From positions 1 to 64,000 of the forward strand of contig NZ_SNZH01000020.1 in NCBI RefSeq assembly GCF_004363655.1: DNA of 64,000 bases, written 5' to 3'. This DNA is from Tahibacter aquaticus. GTDB lineage: Bacteria > Pseudomonadota > Gammaproteobacteria > Xanthomonadales > Rhodanobacteraceae. The notes below the pieces were generated by a model. It was given only the letters and a program-made list of their open reading frames with translations, made no database searches and was not told where the DNA came from. Each line of letters begins with the position of its first letter. Positions within the stretch are counted from its first letter, which is position 1. A program made the translations under genes and the position numbers. Positions 36,719 through 45,045 of the stretch are shown piece after piece.

Positions 36719-37549
36719 CTATACAGCGTGGTGGGGCGCGTGCCGGTCGAGTCCCGCCGGCGTGACCTTCGCTATCTGAAACCGTGCCAGCTGCTCATCG
36801 TAGTCCCAGCGCTCCACCTGGCAGGCGCGTGGTCGGGCAGCGGCGTCGTAACGGATCAGGTTGACGGAATTCGGGGCGCCGCGACGTATGCGCGTGGACA
36901 CGGCGGTGCCCGCCTGGACGGCCCAGGCATTCCTGCTCGATTCTGCACCGCGATCACTCAAGGCCTGCACATAGGGCAGGTGGATATGACCGCCGAGGAT
37001 CAGATCCATGCCCGCGTCAGTCCACTGCGACAGCGCAGCATCGGCGTTATGCAGACGGTTTTCTTCATCCTCCGGCAGGATCACCCATGCTGGCTGGTGC
37101 GTGACTACAACACGAAGCTGATCCGGTCGTGCCTGTCGCAGCCTTGCGGCGACGCGTGCGATCTGTTCTGTCCCGACGACACCGTTCTTGTGCCGCGTAG
37201 GGCGCGTCGTGTTGACTCCGATCAACAGCAGGGAGCCGACATCCAATACCGGCTCCAGCTCTTCACCGAAGGCGGCGCGATAATTGCCGTACGGGTAAAA
37301 CAGTCGTGCCACGAGATTGAACAGCGGAATATCGTGATTACCGGGTACAACCAGAACCGGCAGCGGACGCCAGGTTTCGACGAACACGCGGGCTGCGTCG
37401 AACTGGTCGCGGCGCGCGCGCTGGGTGATATCGCCCGAGAGCACTACGGCATCGGGCCTGCATTCCGCAATGAGCGCATGGACGGCGGCAACGCAGGCGG
37501 GACGTTCCGTACCGAAATGCGGGTCCGACACGTGCACCAGCAGACTCAC
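36719..37549 (-). CDS. calcineurin-like metallophosphoesterase
   Basis: 276 residues. All metallophosphoesterase motifs are present: DPHFG (DxH) at about 9-13, SGDITQ (GD), PGNHD (GNHD) at about 71-75, VVTHQP and GGHIHLPY (GHxH). It resembles the CpdA/Icc branch of phosphodiesterases, but the natural substrate is not certain. Its start overlaps the stop of the upstream lipid-kinase gene by 4 bases (ATGA), so the two are translated as a coupled pair, which suggests a joint role in phospholipid or phosphate-ester metabolism. Confidence 0.9.
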   Translation of the reverse strand: MSLLVHVSDPHFGTERPACVAAVHALIAECRPDAVVLSGDITQRARRDQFDAARVFVETWRPLPVLVVPGNHDIPLFNLVARLFYPYGNYRAAFGEELEPVLDVGSLLLIGVNTTRPTRHKNGVVGTEQIARVAARLRQARPDQLRVVVTHQPAWVILPEDEENRLHNADAALSQWTDAGMDLILGGHIHLPYVQALSDRGAESSRNAWAVQAGTAVSTRIRRGAPNSVNLIRYDAAARPRACQVERWDYDEQLARFQIAKVTPAGLDRHAPHHAV

Positions 37550-38478
37550 GGTGCAGACGTCTGGCGTGGAATCAGCAGGCGCAACCGTTGCGGTGCGATG
37601 CGAAATTCCAGTGGCAGCCGCAACTGCGTAACCTCGCCATCCATCGCGACCTTGACGCGGCGCCCGCGCGGCAGGCGCATGGACACGGTCATGCGCTGGA
37701 ACGGAAACGTCACGACATTCTCTGCTTCACCAAGGCGTCCAACGGCACCGCGCAGCAGCAAACCGAACATTGCCGTACGGCTCATTGGCCGCAACGCGAT
37801 CGCGGCGAGCTGTCCGTGGCGGACGTCTTCCGCCTCCGCAATCCCCACCTGATCCAACTGCAGCGGATTGTTGCCGATGAACAAGGTCGGCGTGCGCAAC
37901 ACCCGCGTCTGGCCGTCATGCTCGATCTGCACGACCCAGCGGCGATGATCACGCAGCAATGCCATGGCGCTTGACCACAGAGCCACCAAACGATTGCGGC
38001 CGAACTGTTGCTTGTACGCTTCACGCTCCTCGAGCACTTTCGGATAGAGACCGAAGCTGGCGTTGACCAGGAAAACGCGATCGTTGACCAGCCCGACCTG
38101 AGCCGGTTGGGGTACTGCCTCTAGCAGAGCCCGCGTGGCCGCCTCGGCATCGGCGGGAATACCGTGGGCGCGGCCGAAATAGTTGAAGGTGCCTTGCGGC
38201 ACGACACCGAAACGCAGACCGCTGGGCAATACCTGCTGTGCTACTGCATTCAGCGTACCGTCGCCACCTGCAGCGACGACAATTCCGTCGGACGATTGCG
38301 CCTGCGCAACGGCGGCTGCGGCGACTCGCGGTAAGTCGTCGGGCTTTTCGACGCGAAATACGTGATACGGGCGGCCTGCTTCCGAAAGCACGCGGCGGAT
38401 ATCGGCCTCGGCCTGGTTCTTGTCGCCGTGGCCGGAACCTGCGTTGAGCACCACGAACACTGTTCCTGACTCCGACAT
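37546..38478 (-). CDS. diacylglycerol kinase-family lipid kinase
   Basis: 310 residues, the usual size of DgkB/YegS-type kinases. The N-terminal NAGSGHGDK and the nucleotide-binding GGDGTLNAV motif (about 90-98), then GTFNYFGRAHGIP, identify the DAGK catalytic fold. The C-terminal beta-sandwich holds VKVAMDGEV, with the second conserved DGE. The family phosphorylates diacylglycerol, sphingosine-like lipids or phosphatidylglycerol with ATP at the membrane surface. It is the first gene of a two-gene minus-strand operon and marks the left edge of the accessory island. Confidence 0.9.
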   Translation of the reverse strand: MSESGTVFVVLNAGSGHGDKNQAEADIRRVLSEAGRPYHVFRVEKPDDLPRVAAAAVAQAQSSDGIVVAAGGDGTLNAVAQQVLPSGLRFGVVPQGTFNYFGRAHGIPADAEAATRALLEAVPQPAQVGLVNDRVFLVNASFGLYPKVLEEREAYKQQFGRNRLVALWSSAMALLRDHRRWVVQIEHDGQTRVLRTPTLFIGNNPLQLDQVGIAEAEDVRHGQLAAIALRPMSRTAMFGLLLRGAVGRLGEAENVVTFPFQRMTVSMRLPRGRRVKVAMDGEVTQLRLPLEFRIAPQRLRLLIPRQTSAP

Positions 38479-38678
38479 TGCTAGTTCCTTGGCATCGGTG
38501 CTTCACCAACAACGCACTCAGAGGGTTACTACCGCGCTACTACAGGCGCCGGAAGAAGCGTCTCGATGGTTCCGGTTGTTTCGGAAATGGCGAGCGTGTT
38601 CCTGGTGTCGACAAACAGATTCCAGGCTTTCGCTATGCGCCTGTTTTTGCTGTTGTTATGCCGACAGGGATGGCAGGT

Positions 38679-38743
38679 TCGGACACATTTAGCGAATCGG
38701 TCAGCTTTACCGAGAATCGGACAGATTCAGCGAGAACCGACAT
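38679..38743. repeat. tandem 18-20-base repeats, IS21-like end remnant
   Basis: Three imperfect direct repeats of the form TCGGACAGATTCAGCGAGAA at 38679-38696, 38697-38716 and 38717-38736, plus a fourth start (CCGACATG). IS21-family ends carry such multiple terminal repeats beginning with TGT on the outer side; here TGTCGG is on the minus strand at about 38742. No transposase is adjacent. The stretch 38479-38678 and 38744-38890 shows no gene. Confidence 0.5.
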
Positions 38744-38894
38744 GCTTGCAAGCCTGATGCAGTTATTCAGTTGATATATTTGACATAATATATATATGCG
38801 ATCACATCTATCCTGGGCTTTCGATCCAAGTGTGTCGTTGCTCGTTAAGGTTGGCACTAGCGCGGTAACTCTGTCTGTCGTCCTGACTGAGGTT

Positions 38895-38977
38895 TGCTGC
38901 ATTCGGCGGGAAATCGTGCTGCATTCGCCGAGATAACTATGCAGCAGCGTGGATTTGGCCGAGAAAAGTATGCAGCA
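38895..38977. repeat. cluster of four TGCTGCAT/ATGCAGCA repeats
   Basis: TGCTGCATTCGGC at 38895 and TGCTGCATTCGCC at 38917 are direct repeats with a 22-base period. Two 20-base copies in the other orientation (38927-38946 and 38958-38977, GCCGAG...ATGCAGCA, 18 of 20 identical) follow. The arrangement is like a transposon end with multiple transposase sites, or a regulator-binding array upstream of the small gene at 39045. Confidence 0.5.
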
Positions 38978-39044
38978 CGATGGCAAATCCCTCGTAGCGC
39001 CGATAGCCATCCGTGCAACACAGTTTTTCCAGGTAGTCGCGGCG

Positions 39045-39410
39045 ATGCTAACGGCGTCAATCCGCAGGAAGATCCCATACGTCACCGCCCATTCTGTTAC
39101 GGGTGTTCTGGCCAAGAACCCTTCCGCAAGCCTACGGGAAATCCGCAGTTCACTGGGGGGCGGCTCGTTGCGCGACATTTCGCGAATGGTCGCCGCTGTG
39201 CGTGGGAGAACCATACGCGATTTGCGGCAGACGTTGGCTCAGGACGGCGATCTGGGCGCGGCGGTCGTGGACGTGCTTGGGCAGCTGGTCCTCCGCGTGG
39301 AGCAGCTGCAGGCCGAGATCGCGGCCCTGCGCGTGGCACTGCCTGCCCGCGACTCGTTTCTACCCGAAGCGACACAACGAGAAAAACGGTACAGGGAAGG
39401 CGATCAGTAA
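39045..39410 (+). CDS. small KfrA-like DNA-binding protein
   Basis: 121 residues from ATG 39045; in-frame starts at 38949 (GTG) and 38970 (ATG) fall inside the repeat cluster and look less likely. The segment YVTAHSVTGVLAKNPSASLREIRSSLGGGS resembles the N-terminal helix-turn-helix of plasmid KfrA proteins. A coiled coil follows (VLGQLVLRVEQLQAEIAALRVALPA). It is shorter than normal KfrA, so it may be truncated. Probable role: DNA binding and autoregulation in the mobile region. It is a distant relative of the full-length protein at 41294. Confidence 0.55.
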   Translation: MLTASIRRKIPYVTAHSVTGVLAKNPSASLREIRSSLGGGSLRDISRMVAAVRGRTIRDLRQTLAQDGDLGAAVVDVLGQLVLRVEQLQAEIAALRVALPARDSFLPEATQREKRYREGDQ

Positions 39411-39479
39411 GTAAGGGAGTCTGGTGCGCGGGATCCCGCCCTCGTTTTCGTGCCGCCCTCACTGAGGCGACGCGCGGGT

Positions 39480-40298
39480 TCAGCGAGCGAGCCACGGGCT
39501 GGAGCGTTCACCCGGGGGCTCGGATCGAGGTTCGTCGGGCAGCTTGACGGACGTGACCTCAATGGTCACCGTCAGTCCCGTGAGTCGGGCGATCGATACC
39601 ACGCCATTTTCGTGCAGCCGGATTTTCTGATCCGCAGGAACGCCGGGATACGCGCCGACGGTATGGTAGTCCACGGCATAGGCGATCAACCGGGCTGCCG
39701 GGCGCAAGTCCGCTTCGTCGATCTCAACTAACTGGGTGAGCAGGACACAGACCATGCCTAGCGCCATAGCCGCAGCACCGTGCATCAGCAGGCGCAGACC
39801 CCGGGCTTCCCATTCGTTCGGTGGGGTGATCAAGGGTTTGAGCAGTTGAGTCGGCACGTGCAGCAACAACGCCATCGCTAGGCCGAGGAACCCTACCACC
39901 GTGGCGATAACGGCGGCAAAGGCCAGCCACAGCGGTGGGTAGAACAGCAGCGCAAGGATCGCGACGGTAAGGTCAAAATCGTGCGGCGGCAGTTGCAACG
40001 CGTTGGCGACGAGGTGACGGGCCTTGATGGCCGCGACGAACCCGACGAGCAGGTGAGCGAACGCGAGCAGCGCCAACCCGATCGGGCTGCGCCAAATCAC
40101 AACCAGTGCAGGGGCGATCGCCGCCAGGAAGCCGGCCGCCCCCACCGCCATTCCCAGGCTGAGGAGGCTGGTGGCGATCAGAGAGTAGCGGTCGAAGTAG
40201 CTGGCCAGGGCGCCGGCCACCACGATCACGAACCCGATTACATAGCAATGCCACCAGAGCGGTTTCTCACGTAAGCGGGAGCGCCAGTACGTCAACAT
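39480..40298 (-). CDS. multi-pass membrane protein, unknown function
   Basis: 272 residues from ATG 40298. About five or six hydrophobic helices: HCYVIGFVIVVAGALASYF, an Ala/Gly-rich helix near 45-65, further ones near 70-90, 110-150, and 172-190. A hydrophilic C-terminal domain of about 80 residues follows. The same reading frame continues upstream of the ATG into a coiled-coil sequence (see 40299-40672), so this is probably the 3' part of a longer coiled-coil plus membrane protein whose 5' part was frameshifted. It may still be translated alone. Function not recognised. Confidence 0.65.
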   Translation of the reverse strand: MLTYWRSRLREKPLWWHCYVIGFVIVVAGALASYFDRYSLIATSLLSLGMAVGAAGFLAAIAPALVVIWRSPIGLALLAFAHLLVGFVAAIKARHLVANALQLPPHDFDLTVAILALLFYPPLWLAFAAVIATVVGFLGLAMALLLHVPTQLLKPLITPPNEWEARGLRLLMHGAAAMALGMVCVLLTQLVEIDEADLRPAARLIAYAVDYHTVGAYPGVPADQKIRLHENGVVSIARLTGLTVTIEVTSVKLPDEPRSEPPGERSSPWLAR

Positions 40299-40672
40299 GC
40301 GATTTTCCTCCGGACTTAGGGGGCGGAACGTTTCCGTTTGTTCCCTTTTATACGGGATAGGGGCATTGGCTGGCGCCGACTGGCCCCGCAGGGTCTCGAG
40401 GTCGGCATCCTTGGCGCGCAGCGTGCGCTCATGCAGCTCGACCTGGGATTGCAGCGCGGCATGCGCCGCCTGCAGGTCGACGCTGAGCGCAGTGGCCTGC
40501 GCTGCGCCCGGTCGCGTTGCATTTGCAGGTCGATCTGCTGGCGCAGCTGGCGGATGAGCTGCGCCCCGTCCGCAAGACGCGAGAGCGCCTTCGGTGCCGA
40601 AGGTCCGCTTCGAACGCCGAGATCTTGCGCTACGTGAGTCAGCTCATTCAGCGCGGCGCTGCGATCATGCAT
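40299..40672 (-). pseudogene. frameshifted coiled-coil N-terminal part of the membrane protein
   Basis: From ATG 40672 (minus strand) the frame reads MHDRSAALNELTHVAQ and on to LRQQIDLQMQRDRAQ. It then degenerates into Cys/Arg-rich nonsense. A second frame starts exactly there, reads ATALSVDLQAAHAALQSQ and the heptad-like sequence that follows, and runs without a stop into the membrane protein at 40298. At the junction the five bases CTGCG are duplicated in tandem (plus strand, about 40497-40506). Removing one copy restores a single open frame. The ATG overlaps the stop of the upstream gene by one base (TGATG), so the original genes were coupled. Confidence 0.65.
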
Positions 40673-41079
40673 CACCAATCAGCATCGTCTCCACCGAAGT
40701 CTTTTCGCGCTGCAGCAATGACCTCCCCTGGTTTCGACTGCAGCAAATCAGCCGGTCTCGCTCCGTCAAGTCTCTGCGTCGGTGAAAAGCACCAGAACGC
40801 GGCTGCCCATCCATGCTCTTCGTCAGGCAAGGAAGCCAATAGATCCGACATTGCCGGATGGACTCCTCCAGGGACCGACGTGAACTGGAATGCTGGATAA
40901 AGGAACTCGTTGCCTAGCCTGACTGCGAAAAGAGTCCGTTCACGTCGATGCTGTTCAATGCTCCCTTGCGCTTCGTCGCAGCCACCTAACCGTACAGCGA
41001 CCTCGGCAGCTGTGAACCACCGTTCATTGACGAGCAATGCGTCACGAAATTCTCGCGTCGAGTCTGGCTGAAGATTCAC
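40672..41079 (-). CDS. antitoxin-like protein (MbcA/ParS-type C terminus)
   Basis: 135 residues. The N-terminal half has a helix-turn-helix-like TAAEVAVRLGG. The C-terminal half (LASLPDEEHGWAAAFWCFSP, RLDGARPADLL, VIAAARKDFG) matches the toxin-binding/DUF2384-like pattern of antitoxins and related small proteins in mobile DNA. No RES-type toxin is next to it. The downstream partner, overlapped by one base, is the broken coiled-coil/membrane gene. It may therefore belong to an eroded two-gene system; the assignment is by motif resemblance only. Confidence 0.6.
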   Translation of the reverse strand: MNLQPDSTREFRDALLVNERWFTAAEVAVRLGGCDEAQGSIEQHRRERTLFAVRLGNEFLYPAFQFTSVPGGVHPAMSDLLASLPDEEHGWAAAFWCFSPTQRLDGARPADLLQSKPGEVIAAARKDFGGDDADW

Positions 41080-41293
41080 AGCTCTCTCAAGACTATTCCC
41101 TCGCGGCCGAACGAGGTGCCCGAAGCATATTGCCGGATGTCATCGTTCCTTGTCGCGTGGAGTCTAAGGGGCGTTGCCGGGATGGTGTCCGTGCTCCGAA
41201 TAGCGCCGAGTTTGCACAACTGACACCCCACTCGGCTTTGTTCCTAGGCGGAAAGCACCACCGGTATGTGCAAACCACGATAGGTGGGCCGGG

Positions 41294-42205
41294 TTACCGG
41301 GATTGCTTCGGTGAACGTGCGCGGATTACCGGCTTGCGGGTTTTCGGCGCTTGAGAGGACGGTGGGCGCGTATTGGTCGTAAGGAGCTGATGGAGACGAG
41401 CATTCTCCGCACCGGCGGCCTGGTGCGACGCTATCATTCCGGCCAGTTGACGCTCAGCGTCCATGTAGGCTCGACGAATTCGCTCCAGCTCACCCGTCGT
41501 GTTGCGAAGTTGCTCTTCGCGGCGCTGCAATGCAGCTAGGTGGCGCGCGGTCTCCTGGCGAGCACGATCCACCTCCTGCAGCCATCGATCTTCCTGCGCG
41601 CGGGAATGCGCGTCTCGCCGTTCCCGTTCTGCCGCCACATCGTGCGTCAGCTGGCGCAGCTCTGCCGTCAAGTGGCTGATCGAGGTCTGGAGCACTTCGC
41701 CGCGCGCCAGCGCGTCCCGGCGTTGGCCCGCAATTTCTTCCAACTGAGTCGCTTGGGCTTCGACCAGGCGATCGAGGTCGTCCATGCGAGCCAGTGTGGC
41801 GTCCCGTTGTATTTCCGCGCTTTGCGCTCGATCGACCGCACCTTGCTCTCGAGCCTGAGCGTTCCGGACGGCAATATCGTTGGCCTGGCGCGACCGCTCC
41901 AACTCCTCCTGAGCACTGGCATAGGCCGCTGTAGCGACTTTATCGGCATGTTCGATCGCCAGACGCCACAACGCCCCGGCCGCTTCGCCGAAAGCCGCGG
42001 GCGCCTCCGGCACCGCGAGTCGGCGTTCCTGCTGAACGAGCCGTTCCCCCAAGGCCGCCCACCACACGTCTAACAGCCGGATCAGTGTATTGGGTGAGCC
42101 CGTTCCCAGGGCCGCGCGAACGCGCTCGATGGTCGGACGCTCACCGGCGCGCAGTAGCGAGTCCGCGGCCATATTGACCTGGTCTTGGGTGATGCCGCGT
42201 GCCAT
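41294..42205 (-). CDS. KfrA-like DNA-binding coiled-coil protein
   Basis: 303 residues from ATG 42205. N-terminal KfrA-type domain (GITQDQVNMAADSLLRAG, GTGSPNTLIRLLDVW, about 1-50) followed by a very long coiled coil (about 90-275, Glu/Arg/Gln-rich heptads) and a basic tail (TRKPVIRARSPKQSR). KfrA proteins of plasmids and integrative elements bind operator DNA, repress their own genes and may aid segregation. It is divergent from the integrase gene across a 103-base gap holding a perfect palindrome, so it is probably the repressor of both. Confidence 0.8.
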   Translation of the reverse strand: MARGITQDQVNMAADSLLRAGERPTIERVRAALGTGSPNTLIRLLDVWWAALGERLVQQERRLAVPEAPAAFGEAAGALWRLAIEHADKVATAAYASAQEELERSRQANDIAVRNAQAREQGAVDRAQSAEIQRDATLARMDDLDRLVEAQATQLEEIAGQRRDALARGEVLQTSISHLTAELRQLTHDVAAERERRDAHSRAQEDRWLQEVDRARQETARHLAALQRREEQLRNTTGELERIRRAYMDAERQLAGMIASHQAAGAENARLHQLLTTNTRPPSSQAPKTRKPVIRARSPKQSR

Positions 42206-42248
42206 TTGACGCCTCCGATGTCCGCGCCCTACTCTGCTGTCCGTGTAC

Positions 42249-42273
42249 CCACGATAAGTGATGATTATCGTGG
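42249..42273. promoter_or_regulatory. palindromic operator between kfrA-like and integrase genes
   Basis: CCACGATAA (42249-42257) and TTATCGTGG (42265-42273) around seven bases, 44 bases from the KfrA-like start and 36 from the integrase start. The flanks are AT-rich, fitting overlapping divergent promoters. It is the likely binding site of the KfrA-like protein. A half-related CCACGATA recurs at 41275-41282. Confidence 0.65.
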
Positions 42274-42308
42274 CTATATGGTCCAATTCGTAGTAAATAA
42301 TACATCGT

Positions 42309-43391
42309 ATGAAGCAGAAAAAAGCCCTCCCTGCCCTCGCCTCGCCGGCCGCTCAACTGCTGCTGCCCACGCAGCTGGCCGAACAGGCCGCGAACGCCGT
42401 ACGCGAACTTCTGGCTGAAGCCGCGGCCGCCAACACGACACGCAGTTACGCCAGCGCCCTGCGCTACTGGGCCGGCTGGCACCGGGCACGCTTCGGCATC
42501 GAACTCAACCTGCCCGTCGCCGAAGCCGTCGTCATGCAGTTCGTCATCGACCATGTCGCTCGCCGCGGCAAGTACGGGCTGGCCTGGGAACTGCCAACGG
42601 CGGTCGACCAGGCCCTAGTGGCCGCCGGCCTCAAGGCCAAGCCGGGCCCCTGGAAGCTCACCAGTGTCGTGCACCGCGTTGCCGTCCTGTCGACGGCGCA
42701 TCGGCTGAGGCGGCTGCCCAACCCGTGTGAGGAACCGGCGGTGCGCACCGTGCTGGGCCGAGCCCGCCGAGCTTCTGTCAAGCGCGGCGAACGTCCGGCC
42801 AAGAAGACGGCGATCACCAAGACCGAACTCGAGGCCATGCTCGCGACCTGTGAGGACTCTCTTGAAGGGCGGCGTGATCGCGCCCTGCTCTGCTTTGGTT
42901 TCGCCAGCGGCGGACGCCGGCGCAGTGAGATCGCGGCAGCCGATGTGCGCGACCTGCGCCGGATTGGCGAGAAGGCCTACATCTACCGGCTGGAGCACAG
43001 CAAGACCCAACAGGCCGGAGTGACGGCCACTTCGACCCCGGATAAGCCGGTACTCGATCGGGCCGCTTTGGCGCTCGAGGAGTGGCTGGATGCGTCTGGG
43101 ATCACGGAGGGGGCGATTTTCCGGCGGCTGTGGAAACAGCGGGTCGGCCCTGCCCTCTCTCCCGCTGCGGTCGGCGAGATCGTGCAGCGGAGGGCGCGCT
43201 TGGCCGGGCTGGAGGGGGATTTTGGGGGGCACAGCCTGCGCTCGGGGTTCGTGACCGAAGCTAGTCGCCGAGGCGTGGCGCTGCCGGCGATTATGCAGAT
43301 GACCGAGCACCGCTCTGTCAGCAGCGTCCTCGGCTACTTCCACACAGGCACTGCTTCAGCCAATCCGGCCGCCCGCTTGCTGGAGGAATAG
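42309..43391 (+). CDS. tyrosine-type site-specific integrase
   Basis: 360 residues. An N-terminal core-binding domain (about 35-135, NTTRSYASALRYWAGWH) is followed by a catalytic domain with the full residue set: Arg in FASGGRRRSEIAA, Lys in LEHSKTQ, HSLRSGF (His-x-x-Arg), the second His in TEHRSV and Tyr in VLGYFHTG. It should catalyse integration or excision of a mobile element. It stands divergent to a KfrA-like repressor and 238 bases before the Argonaute operon, and suggests that the region moves as an island. No attachment repeat could be identified by eye. Confidence 0.9.
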   Translation: MKQKKALPALASPAAQLLLPTQLAEQAANAVRELLAEAAAANTTRSYASALRYWAGWHRARFGIELNLPVAEAVVMQFVIDHVARRGKYGLAWELPTAVDQALVAAGLKAKPGPWKLTSVVHRVAVLSTAHRLRRLPNPCEEPAVRTVLGRARRASVKRGERPAKKTAITKTELEAMLATCEDSLEGRRDRALLCFGFASGGRRRSEIAAADVRDLRRIGEKAYIYRLEHSKTQQAGVTATSTPDKPVLDRAALALEEWLDASGITEGAIFRRLWKQRVGPALSPAAVGEIVQRRARLAGLEGDFGGHSLRSGFVTEASRRGVALPAIMQMTEHRSVSSVLGYFHTGTASANPAARLLEE

Positions 43392-43629
43392 CCGGTCGGC
43401 ACCCGCCTGTGCCAGAGATGGATGCTGTCGCAGCCGCTGAGATCGACTCCTGATGCAATCAGCATTGCGGCGGCGCGTAAACGGTTCTGAGGGCCACTCT
43501 CCCGCGCCGACGCGCGCCTTACAAATTAACAGGTGCTAGATTCGTCGGGCACCATCCAGCACGAGCTGCGGGTGCAGACGCCCACTCCGTTCCACCTTAA
43601 TCCGCAGCTTACTCAGGAAGAGCCTGGCC

Positions 43630-45045
43630 GTGAGACAACTGGAAATTGAGAACGAGCTCAGAGATGTGGTCAGTCGCATCGTCACGCAGGTGGAGCTATC
43701 GACCAAGCAAGGCAGGCTAGACGTCAATCTTTCCCTGGAGGATGCCCTGATTCCGATCCTGCGGGCGGCCTACAACCTGCCACAGCTTGTGAATCTAAAT
43801 CGACGGCAGAAAAACTTCCCCGGCATTGATCTGGGCGATGACCATGATCGCGTGGCGTTCCAAGTCACCTCGACCACCTCCCTGGAGAAGATCAAGAAGA
43901 CCTTGACTACTTTCATGGACAATCAGTTCTTCAACACATTTGACGAGCTGTTTGTGTTGACGCTGACCAAGAAGCAGTCCTCCTACAGTCAAGCCTCACT
44001 GGATCAGATCACACACGGCCGGCTTGGATTTATCGCCCAGAAGCATGTCATCGATCTGGGCGATGTGCTTGCTAAGGTGGCCGGTCTTCGCATCCCTGCC
44101 CAAGAGAGGGTGCTGAACGATTTCAAGATCATCTTGGGCGACGTGAAGGCCTATCTGGATTTTACCTCCAGCGACACGCCCTCCTCCCACGCGCTGACCA
44201 CGAATTTGATTCAACTACGACCGCCCACAACGCTGTACGTGGCGGAGTTGGCACTGGACGACAAGCATGTTATTCACGAGGCGCGGCAGAGGCTAGGCTT
44301 TAAGAAACATAGCGCCGGAAAATCGCTCTCGGTGAAGTTGGCCCTCCTGTTGAACGGGTGTGATGACGATGCCTGGGTCCGGTTTGAGGACCGGATCTTC
44401 GCCTTCGACGACATCACCTGCAGCGGACTGGTCGCGGTGGTAGATGTCGGGTCGATCGAGACACTGAACCTTGAGGACCTGCTGGCCTCTGGCGTAGAAG
44501 ACAACGTAAACCTTGCCAAACAGTTGCTCGCCGCCTATGTGAAACAGGCCTTGAAGTCGCATAGCGTGTTCTTTTATCGCGAAGACCGAAGCTTCTTTTT
44601 CAAGCCGCATGACCCTGATGACACCCAGCGCAAGGAAATATGGCGTGGGAAAAAAAAGTCCACCCGACGGGTTTACGAACGGCTGATCTCACAAAAGGAT
44701 CCTACTAAAACAGCCCACCACGTCCACCTCGCCTTCGAGCTCTCCTATATCCCCATTGCGGGGGTCTGGTATGCCATGGTGGTGCCCAGTTGGCTCTACA
44801 CCTACGATGGTCATCGTAAATCACGCTTCCACGACAAGCTGCTTTCTAAGCAGAAACGATTGGAATTCAATCAAACCGTTCGCAACATCGTCAGGTTCCT
44901 CGCCTACTTCCTCAGCTCGACTGACACGCCCGGCCAGGATGGGCGATTGTTCGGCGAGCTGATCGAGCTCACCTGCGATGATGCGCTAGTCGAAGGTCAA
45001 GCACTCGGCGTTGACAGCCAGGAGGGCAACGATGATGAAGGTTAA
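43630..45045 (+). CDS. SMEK-like/APAZ partner protein of short prokaryotic Argonaute
   Basis: 471 residues, GTG start with AGGAAG 9 bases upstream. The N-terminal domain (about 1-165) has a helical region and then FPGIDLGD...RVAFQVTSTTS..KIKKT (about 63-91), like SMEK-type domains of conflict proteins and reminiscent of restriction-endonuclease folds; Gln-Val-Thr stands where a Glu-x-Lys would be. The C-terminal part (about 195-450) has APAZ traits: PSWLYTYDG at 386-394 and RLEFNQTVRNIVRFLAYFL at about 410-428. APAZ proteins pair with short Argonautes and supply the effector. The stop overlaps the next gene by 14 bases. The region is less GC-rich than its neighbours, so it was probably acquired. 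Alternative: a DUF4365-like nuclease-APAZ. Confidence 0.75.
   Translation: MRQLEIENELRDVVSRIVTQVELSTKQGRLDVNLSLEDALIPILRAAYNLPQLVNLNRRQKNFPGIDLGDDHDRVAFQVTSTTSLEKIKKTLTTFMDNQFFNTFDELFVLTLTKKQSSYSQASLDQITHGRLGFIAQKHVIDLGDVLAKVAGLRIPAQERVLNDFKIILGDVKAYLDFTSSDTPSSHALTTNLIQLRPPTTLYVAELALDDKHVIHEARQRLGFKKHSAGKSLSVKLALLLNGCDDDAWVRFEDRIFAFDDITCSGLVAVVDVGSIETLNLEDLLASGVEDNVNLAKQLLAAYVKQALKSHSVFFYREDRSFFFKPHDPDDTQRKEIWRGKKKSTRRVYERLISQKDPTKTAHHVHLAFELSYIPIAGVWYAMVVPSWLYTYDGHRKSRFHDKLLSKQKRLEFNQTVRNIVRFLAYFLSSTDTPGQDGRLFGELIELTCDDALVEGQALGVDSQEGNDDEG

Noticed and set aside
41037-41354. Small plus-strand frame opposite the kfrA-like 3' end
   Set aside because: No ribosome site or domain, and overlapping two minus-strand genes.
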